DNA of 64,000 bases from Atherinomorus stipes (lineage: Eukaryota; Chordata; Actinopteri; Atheriniformes; Atherinidae), in contig JALJCO010009074.1 of assembly GCA_023101725.1 (NCBI GenBank), positions 496,001 to 560,000 of the forward strand. The letters run 5' to 3'. Shown one piece after another: positions 55,441 through 64,000 of the stretch (position 1 is the stretch's first letter; each line of letters starts with the position of its first letter). Below the pieces are notes generated by a model. The model had not been told where the DNA came from, searched no databases, and saw only the letters and a list, made by a program, of their open reading frames with translations. The position numbers and the translations under genes are program-made.

Positions 55441-55458
55441 GCGGGGGGGGGGGGGGGG
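55441..55458. repeat. Poly-G run
   Basis: About 17 consecutive G. Confidence 0.9.
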
Positions 55459-55494
55459 CTCCGGACTCTACCTTTAAACTAAAAGACAGCTGTT

Positions 55495-55980
55495 TAGTTT
55501 GGGTAACTATCGAATGCAAAACTTTTCCATCAAAACAACAATAAAAAATAAAAAAATAAAACACATCCAGAGAACGTCTAGTGGGGTACAAAATAAAAGC
55601 ATTTTTTCATATAAAATTTCATCAATAACATTTTTATAGCACATAATCCTTTCGTCAATTTTGACAGGTCTAAAAAGTAAATATTTACATCTGATTAGCA
55701 TGCCAATGTCAGGATTCTTCACTATTCGCATTTGCTCCAGAGTTGCTAGTTCAATGCTATGTATGTTCCCAGATTTAAGCAAACAAAAAATAAAGCAGGA
55801 TGAGGGTGAAGGTAGCAAAGGGGCTCAAAAGTCCCAGAGCCACTTTCCTACTGGACATGTAAGTTAAACATTTGCTAATGCTAATTAATGGTTAGCTGGT
55901 TCTATAATGTGGTTATGCTAATTGAGTAAGGGTGTGTTAGTGTGGCGGGGAGAGATGAAACTTATAGCTATCACCTTTAA
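55495..55980 (+). mobile_element. Dispersed repeat with TTAAAGGTGATAGCT-type end, copy 2
   Basis: Matches 20233-20660 and ends ACTTATAGCTATCACCTTTAA, the inverted form of the left end seen in copy 1. Its own left end (GGGTAACTATCGAATGCAAA) is diverged. About 485 bp, no coding potential. Confidence 0.65.
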
Positions 55981-57363
55981 GTTTTCTACCAACATCTAGG
56001 ACAACTAATAAAACATTGTTTTACTCCCCAAAGAATTCTACTGTAGTTAGCAAACTGGCCAATTTTCTCTATTATTTACTGAAGGCTCTGGAGAAAAGAA
56101 GAAGCAAAAATTCCTAGCAGATCTAACAAGGGTGGAAAAGCTAGTAGCCAAACACCTGAAGAGTTTTCCTGTCGGATTCTTGCCCAGTGTGTTCTGGCAT
56201 GTTTCATACAAAAGCAATGCCAGGTCCAACACTTGTTGCTGATTTCATTGCAGCTGGTCAAATAGCTGCAGCTATTGTCAGCTTTCAAGGACCCATAAAT
56301 TTATTCACAAGTGTTTTGTTTTAATTCTAGTTCAAGTCAATAGGAAATAAGTCTGTTTGCCTAAAAGCGTAAATTCTAAAACCTGTGAACTCTCCTCAAA
56401 TAATGCAGAAGCTGAACAATGGCGGCTAATGGCACAAAAATGTCGGTTCAGTACAGGAAGGCAATGGATGGATAAACAGAGAGCTAAATCTTAAGGTTTT
56501 CTTTTTTCCTCATTTTCTTTCAGGCTTGCTCAAGTTCTGGTGTTTACACAACCAAAAGCTTCTAAGTTTTGTCTGATGTCAGATTTTTGTCTGATCTTGT
56601 GTCTGTTAGATTTCCCAACAATCTTCTTGAAGACAAAAGAGAGACTTAAAGACTTTTCTTTTTAAATCCCCTCACTCAGACTTTGTGGGGATCTTTTAAA
56701 ATCTTTTAGAACTGCACATGAAGCCCTGGAGAGTTTTGGAAAAACCCCGACCGCTGGTTGACCATTGCAGACCAAACATTTGGTTTGGAGGCTTGGGAGG
56801 GCGATCCAAGTGATAAACAACCACAGAGAATGCAAGTCTACGTGCTGGGAGGAAGAATTCTCCCAGTCAACAGCTTTAATTTAATGACTGTGTATTAATG
56901 TGTGTGCAAGTGCATGCTTGCATTGCCACAGATGACCTATTCAACTATTTTCATATGCTGGGTTTTAAAGATGCTGAAAGAAACGCATTACCAAAGAGTT
57001 TTAGAGAATTATACCACAAGGAATCTGTAGTGCAGACAGTCATGACATTTATCTATTATGGAATTCTTCTATCAAATTATTTCAGAAGAATTTAGCACTT
57101 TTTATCACTCTTTTCCATCTTCCCTGTTGGAGTTTTAAGAGGCCAAGTTGAACAGAACCAGATTTACTGTAAACATTGGTTAAATTCCTCTTGCAGAGTT
57201 TCTCTTTGCAAGCACACTTACAGATTTAAAACTGAGTAAAAGTAGTCGGGGGGTCAAACAGGGCTTGTTCTGCCTCTCTTTAAATAAAATAAATTCAATT
57301 AAAATGACTTTTGCACCTCCTACAGTCTTCAGTATAAGTGTGTTGGAAAATAGCACTTAAATA
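55981..57363. other. Gene-free stretch
   Basis: No exon or repeat recognised. Confidence 0.45.
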
Positions 57364-58143
57364 GTTCACCCACAGAATGATTTAACTTTATTTTCCACTT
57401 ACCCTCATGGTGAGCAAGACTCTGGAGCACTTTAACATCTCAGATGCAGCCGGCGATAAGGAAGGCTTCCCTTTTCCCCCAAATTTCATATAATGGAGTT
57501 TGCCAGGCAAAAAAAAAAAAAAATCACAGGTCATTTAGTATATTTTTAGAGCCTAAACAGCACAACATCGCATCTCTAGCAAGCACGCGAATGCATGTTC
57601 ACGAAACTACGAAAGCCACGGCAGACGAGATCGCGTGTTCTCTTTTTCTTTCTTTGTTTTAAATCAAACCCAACCCCTCTTGGACCCTCTTGTGTTCGTC
57701 CCGGTTTGTCTGCAGCTCTGGCGCTCTTAGCACAATGTAAACAGCTAATTTCTTCTTCTACGCTTGTATTACTGGCAGAGTAGGGTCTGAACGCCGGGGC
57801 TTCTGTAGTTTCGTGAATGCGCATATGCGTGCTTCGTGAAAGTAAGATGTACTATTGTTTAGGCTCTAAAAATATAGCAAATGATGTCAAGTAAATTATG
57901 GACGCTACCCATTCAGGACACTTGGATTACATTGGACGAGCAGTATGGAGGAATATTGACAAGTTTTTGTGGACTTTGACCTTTTTGGCTCGGATCCCGG
58001 CGAACTCCATTATATGAAAGTTGGGGGAAAAAGAGGAGCCTTCCTGATCGCCGGCTGCATTTGAGATATTAAAAAAGTGCTCCAGAGTCTTGCTCACCAT
58101 GAGGGTAAGTGAAAATAAAGTTACATCATTCTGTGGGTGAACC
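57364..58143. mobile_element. Foldback element with arms of about 140-200 bp
   Basis: The left arm (GTTCACCCACAGAATGAT, CTTACCCTCATGGTGAGCAA, GACTCTGGAGCACTTT, AACTCCAT-type inner part) and the right arm 58000-58143 are reverse complements with scattered differences. AGAGCCTAAACA at 57551 and TGTTTAGGCTCT at 57858 extend the pairing inward. The ends resemble a common fish MITE family starting GGTTCACCC. No transposase frame. Confidence 0.75.
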
Positions 58144-60457
58144 ATTTCTTTAAGTTTCATAACATGGAAAATGAAATTTGCACACTGCTCTTGATCACCA
58201 TCATCATTTATCAAATTTACACAGCAGCTCCTGGGCCTTTTTGTCATAATGTACCAAGGCTGCTTTAACACCAACACTTTTTAATCGAACCTTAGCTGAT
58301 TAGCTTGGAAGGTGGGTTTTATTCAAGGAGGTGTGAATGTGTATGTCTAGGTTCACCTCAAGTAAACCAAATGCAGGAAGCAGACAGCTACTGGTACTTA
58401 TGTGGTGGACTTAGAAGGGAACACGGATTAATCAATAGCATTAGAGTTTGCTTGTTCATCGTTTGTCTGGTCTCCTCCTTCAGTAGTTCTTGAGGTCATG
58501 CTGCCTCAGGAAAGGAAGGGAAAAAGTTCGTTTCGGTTTGTGTTACTAAGTTCAGTGTGAAAGCAAACTCAGACTGGTTAAATGCTGCAACCTGCATCTG
58601 AACCCAGTCATCACCCCATCCCACTGTGCAATGGTCTGGCGCTGTACATTAAACAACAAATCTACACTTTGGTTAAATTTTGTAAAAAGGACACTAATCA
58701 ATGAAAATAATTGCTTTGCTAAGGTCATTGCAGATGTCTTTGCACCTTGGTTTTCCGTTAGCAAGCATTTAAATCCTCCATACCAGAAAACTACCAAACT
58801 TCTGCCTTTATAGATGCTCACACTAATGGGAGCAATAATTCAAGCGCATTTGATTTGGAAGTGCCTGACTGCTACTTATCTTCATTCCTATGGAAGCAGT
58901 AACTTTGTCACTCATGGCTTCTGCATTTTTTATTTATTTATTTTTTTGTTAAATTAATGATGACACAGTTGTTTATCTGGGGTTGTGTTTCCCTAATTCT
59001 AAGAACTGATTAATTATTTTCTAATTATGCCTGGCCATTTAAAGGTGTCATAGAAGATGTTTCTTTCAACAGTTTTTGCAATATTTGATAAAATTGGATC
59101 CACTACCCCATACGCTATGATTAATTAAAAGCTTTAGATAAACTTATATAAATCAGCTGTGACAGTAATCCATTAATCATCTCTGCATTCCTTATATTTT
59201 TCATTTGTCTATTGGCCAACAATCACTTTTACTACTGTAGTAAGAGTGATTGACGGTCAATTCAACGGGTAATAGGCAAGACTGATCGATGAGAGTGAAT
59301 AATTGATGAGAATAATAATGCGCGCCGGAAGCTGTGCACTTTCGTCTGATGTTTACAGCAGGTGGCTAACATCATTCTGCTAGCAGTTAGCGACGTTATG
59401 ACAATGACATTCTGTTTTACTTGCGTTTGTGACATGATGGAGAATCTGTACCTGCTGTCTGCTAAACACCGGAGTGATTATTCTGTGGCCGGAGGAGGGA
59501 GCTGAGAATCTAGCAGGTTGGTCTTGCACATGCGCAATATTCAAAAACTCGCTAACAGTCTCTGCTTTCTGAAATGCTGAAATACCCTCGATAGTGCCTT
59601 TAAAACCTTAGAGCTAATTGAGAGTGTACACATCTTTTCGTATGACTGTACAGTATATTTCACAAAACAGTTCAAAAATCGTCCCCGTCTCCTCAAGCCT
59701 TTGACAACTAAAGAAATTTGTGGACAAGGGCCAACAAAAAAAGACAACAAAATCTAATCTTTTTAACACCTCTGATACAGCTGAAGGGAAACCGAATCAA
59801 AGCCTGTTGGATGCTGGCTGTATCTAGAAAATCAGTGATGTGCATCTGCAACAGTGTAATGCTGCGACTGACCAACGGCACCTCGTCAAGTTTTCCAGCA
59901 CCACAAATTACCTTCGTGGAATAACACAGGACACATGACTTTTAATCTCTGAGTATTCTCAGTTATGTTTGATTAGAAATGGAGCAAACAAACATGTAAA
60001 CAGCACAAAAGAGCATTGCTTTTCTGTCAATTTGGTACATAAGGTGCACTATTTTTGACAGTAATACACAGCTAACTATGGTATCAACCTGCTAAGAATC
60101 TGCGTAAAACAAGAGCTAACAAACTGCGCAGTTATTGGAAACAGACCCAGAAAGACACACATAACTGTATCAGCACTCAAACAGGACAGGGGTTCAATAT
60201 GAAACGCTGGGCCCGACTCCAGCAAAAGCGCACAATGACAGCATGTGTGGATACACAGTACAGCCATTTACAGACACAAACATGGGCAGACACACTTCAA
60301 CACACACAATCTCACACTCAGTGGTTTGTGGCTTTAAAAATTTCAGCACGTCAGCTAAACAGTTTCATGGGTGGAATGATAAATGATGCACTGGCTTTCC
60401 AAAGCACTCTAAAGCCTTTGTTTTATAAAAACTCAAGGAAGTACAACTCTGCTCAGA

Positions 60458-60506
<49 letters not shown>

Positions 60507-62130
60507 CACATTGCTCTACAAGAAGTGAGTCATCTCAAGTAACACCCCTGCTTCATTCTCTTTGAGTGCATGCACACACACCAAATAAAAAAAAAAAAAT
60601 CCTCATTTTTCAGTACAGGAATGAATTTCATATCGTTGCATCTAGACTCAATGGCATCTTTCCGCTTATCCAACAACACGTACAGACTATAAGCAGTCTG
60701 CTGTCCTCCCCTAACAAGCACCTAAGGGAAGTATCAGAACAAAAAAAGCACCTTGAGTGCAGCAGTCAGAGAGACCAACTTCCAACCTGACAATCATTAG
60801 TTTAGTCCAATCAGTGTCCTTAAGGGCCCGAGCTTTCATAAAGAAAACTCACACTTCCGCTGAACACTGTCAGGCTTCCTCAGATTGTGCTTACTGCTGA
60901 GATAAGCTTGATCTCATTCCTAAGCTCTGGAAAGGAGGGGAAATCTGAGTGAGAAAAAAAATGGGGGAAAAGCAGATAATCAGTATTATGTTTGGAAAAA
61001 TAAATGAATGGTGCTGACATGCACATAAAGGCTGTATTTACATGTACGTCCACAGCCTGATATTCTGTTTCCCTTACAGTGAAGGTCAGAGACAGAATAG
61101 CTCTGTATGTTGCTCTGTATGGCAGGAGTCGGGTTGCAGTCAAGTCCACAGTGTTATACACAAGAACGTCTTCCATCTGTTTCTATCTGATTTTATCCTA
61201 AAAGCACAGCGAGGAATTTAAAGAGAAAAACCTTCTTACATGAAATACTAACAGTGAGACAAATCTAGAATAAAAACCTTTAGCCCAGTTTGATTGGCCT
61301 TCTCCAGCCACTGCTGGAATATCAGAGTAAATCTGTCATCGTCCAGTGCTGATCAGTTTCCTGTATTGTTCCTGCTTTGCATGCCTGCTTAGCTGACTCT
61401 TAGGAAACGTGTGTTTCACTGGACAGGCCCGAGAGGGTGAAATTGCATCCAGGCCGTCGGGCCTGAAACACTTCACAGGTCATTTCTCAGCTGCATGTTG
61501 ACATTCGCAATTCTTCCATCTCTATAACTCAACTGTTGAGTGTAGCCTACATGTATATTGCATTTATTTGATTACTTTTCAGAGTTAGGGGGGAAAAAAT
61601 ACAATTTCAATCAGTCAACCAAAAAGAAGCCTGCACTGTGAATTGTTTCTTCACTGCTAATAAATCAGATTGCAAGTTTGATTTGTTTGGACCATCAGGA
61701 TGCAGATGTACTGTATAATGATGATTTTCTCATCGATACTAAAAACACATGGTTAGTTGCCACATTTCTTTGACTGTACCAGATCAAGTTGAGTTTGTTT
61801 TTATCAAGACTAACTGCCTGTTTTAAAAATCAATATTTACTGGTGATTGTGATAAGCAGGATTGATTTTATCTCAGTTGTACTGAAGCTTTTGGAAAGAT
61901 TCCAAACACACCATGCAGCTATCGTACACACCCAGCATGAGTTTTGCTTCCGTTGTATGTATATGCAGTTTCAGGTGTCAGGGTTCCCACATGTTTCAAC
62001 AAGTTAAATTTAAGACTTTTAAAGACCTTTTTAAGACACTTGGAACAGAATTTAGTGCCCATTTCAAGGCCAGACTGGCAAAAACACAGACCCCTCTACA
62101 TTTACAAAGATGTTGTCAAAAAAGATAGAT
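58144..62130. other. Gene-free stretch
   Basis: No coding exon recognised. It includes a (GT)n microsatellite listed separately and a GC-richer patch at about 59330-59530 that may be repeat-derived. Confidence 0.4.
60463..60501. repeat. (GT)n microsatellite
   Basis: About 19 GT units followed by GAGAGAG. Confidence 0.95.
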
Positions 62131-62931
62131 TAAAGGAGCAATCACCCGGAAATCCCACTTTTTCGTGTTAAAACATGTGTGTTGGAACAGGACCTCAGTT
62201 AAAATGTGCCAGAAACTCCAGAGTGAAAGTGGCTTTGTCTTTGAGTGCGGGCTCTCTTCACACCAGAATCGGCCACAAGAGCGCGCTCTCCACAGTACGC
62301 GATTTTGTTTTTCCTTTGGGGATGACGTGAATCACAGAAGCTGCTAGCTGCTAAGCTAGCCTCTTTAGCACCATCTGAAATCAGCTGATTACCGCTTTGT
62401 CAGAGAAGAGGAGGATGACTACGACAAAAATCAGCCATGCTCAGCTGCTTCGCAGAGCTTCAGGAGTTTTTTCAGTGCTGTAACAGTGGACTAATCGAAC
62501 AGGGACCAGTGGATTATATTTATTCAGTGAGGATGTGCAGTCGGTAAGTGTTGCTGCTTGTGTAACTTATTATCTTTTGTGTAAGAGACCTGTTACTGAT
62601 GGCAGACAAATGGTGACAAGCTGCTAATATAGCTACAAAAGCAAAGACATTGTTGCTGTTCGAGTAACTTCACATCGGACGTCATTATATTCATCAGAGT
62701 CCAGCCCTTTTACTTTGCGTATTCTCTCCATCAACCGTACCGTTGTTTTTATCATGCTTCTCTCTGTTGGGACATCATTTTCCTTCGCTTGGTCTATCCT
62801 GAGAAAACTTTGTTCTGGCTTATGATGCTTGCCTCATGAACGCGCTTAGAGACCGGTCAAATTCTCGTGCTTACTCTTGCGACAAACAAAAGTGAGGGAT
62901 GAAAAGAGGTCAAAATGAACTCATTAAAGGA
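62131..62931. other. Repeat-like stretch
   Basis: It starts TTAAAGGAGCAATCACCCGG, similar to the end of the following element and to fish MITE ends. GCTAGCTGCTAAGCTAGCC at 62343-62361 is palindromic. No right end was identified and no exon recognised. Confidence 0.4.
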
Positions 62932-63738
62932 GTGATGACATAGCAGTTAAAAACTAGTTTATGTTGTTGGCATTACTGCATATGTAAATACTCCAAAGAA
63001 AAAAACGGCATTTTTTACAGCGGAGTATTGTTTTGAAACGCCAGACCTCACTTCCTCAGTAATACAGTTGGGTCCGGTGATGATATGGAGCTTTACCCGG
63101 AGACCACGTTGACTTCATTTTGATTGGCTACACCTTATTTGGCTATGACCTTATTTGGAAAATCTAGGTCAAGCTGCGGCCGGAGTTTGCTAAAGGCTAA
63201 CTGCTAGCAACATGGGCACTTCAGACAGTGTGAGCTACGTTTATCAGACAAGACAGCATTTAGAAAATAAATAAACTTACAGGTAATGACAAGGTTGTGG
63301 CCCCCTCCCTCAGTGTTCCTGCAGAAGTTTTCTTTTAAATCCATTTGTTTGAAAATCCAGACCTGACTGCACAGAAGTTACTACTAGCTCCATACACGAA
63401 GCTGAATCAGACAGGGAGGGGAGGGGGGAGCGGACGTGCATAAACCGTTAGAGAGAGAGAGAGAGAGAGGGGGGGGGGGGGGGGGGGGGGCACTGCTTAC
63501 TTGATAGTGTGCTCTTATTGGAGCAATTAAATTACGTAGAATGATAGAACTACGTAGAATGATAGCCTGCTGTCTGATTCAACCGTTTCTGAGCAGAGAG
63601 ACAAAGCTGACAGACCATAAACAGGAACTTTGATTCTCACTCTGGACATTCACATGGCCTCATCAGTGCACAATAGATCATATTATACACCCAAAACCCC
63701 AGAAAAGTGAAAGTTGAAATGGGTCATGGCACCTTTAA
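62932..63738. mobile_element. Probable MITE with TTAAAGG...CCTTTAA ends, containing a (GA)n/poly-G tract
   Basis: The left ATTAAAGGAGTGATGACATA and the right GGGTCATGGCACCTTTAAA are imperfect inverted ends. At 63453-63490 there is a (GA)n run followed by about 21 G. The interior has no long frame. Confidence 0.5.
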
Positions 63739-64000
63739 ATTTTCCTCCCACCCAACTATGATCAAAAATTCATTTGATGATAATTTACGCAGGATTGTGT
63801 ATGTAAAACACTAGGTAATGACACCATTAAACAAAAACCTCTGGGCTATCATTGGTACCCAGTTTGAAATTTTCTTCTAAAAGGTAAACAAGATGTTTAC
63901 GCAAACACAAGCCTCAGGCTGACGGGTGTCAGCTATACAAAGACCTGCCATGATCTCTTCCTAAGTGTCGTACAGTATATATACTCTGTTCAAGATTTAT
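63739..64000. other. Gene-free window end
   Basis: Nothing recognised. Confidence 0.5.

Overview
The window is vertebrate nuclear DNA, almost certainly from a teleost fish. It has long AT-rich non-coding stretches, CA/GT microsatellites, GT-AG introns, Tc1-like, hAT-like and L2-like transposon debris, and a tRNA-derived SINE. There are no operons, ribosome-binding sites or densely packed ORFs. Nearly all of the short ORFs that can be read are chance frames or lie inside repeats. All family assignments are from memory of sequence features; no search was run.

One protein-coding gene can be supported. It is mgat3 (beta-1,4-mannosyl-glycoprotein 4-beta-N-acetylglucosaminyltransferase, GnT-III, family GT17) on the minus strand. 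Its coding region can be assembled as four exons (48506-48060, 44046-43403, 37679-37397, 37251-36754) with consensus splice sites and matching phases (0, 2, 0), giving a 623-residue type II Golgi enzyme. The acceptor sits one base before the start codon, so at least one 5' non-coding exon must lie beyond 48.5 kb. The mammalian coding region, as I recall it, is uninterrupted, so the three coding introns and a roughly 100-residue longer stem are the main points of interest in the gene.

Region by region. 1-8 kb holds five copies of a short tRNA-like element (one a perfect foldback), a hAT-like MITE and a (TATAA)n/poly-G tract. 9-17 kb holds dispersed repeats, a GTCAGAATTCTGAG simple repeat with a C-depleted half, a tRNA-derived SINE, two copies of a GC-rich MITE and a dead Tc1-like transposon. 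20-23 kb holds repeat-derived sequence followed by about 1 kb that is nearly devoid of cytosine. 23-36 kb is largely featureless apart from two hAT-like MITEs and an inverted dispersed repeat. 36.7-48.5 kb is mgat3, its introns loaded with nested elements (foldback, hAT-like, L2 reverse transcriptase fragment, Tc1-type MITE). 48.5-64 kb has no recognisable coding exon and several more MITEs and foldbacks.

I saw no new multi-gene system. The observations most worth checking are the tRNA-like foldback family, the two cytosine-depleted blocks that each begin at a poly-G tract (possibly an assembly artefact), and the intron-split, stem-extended mgat3.
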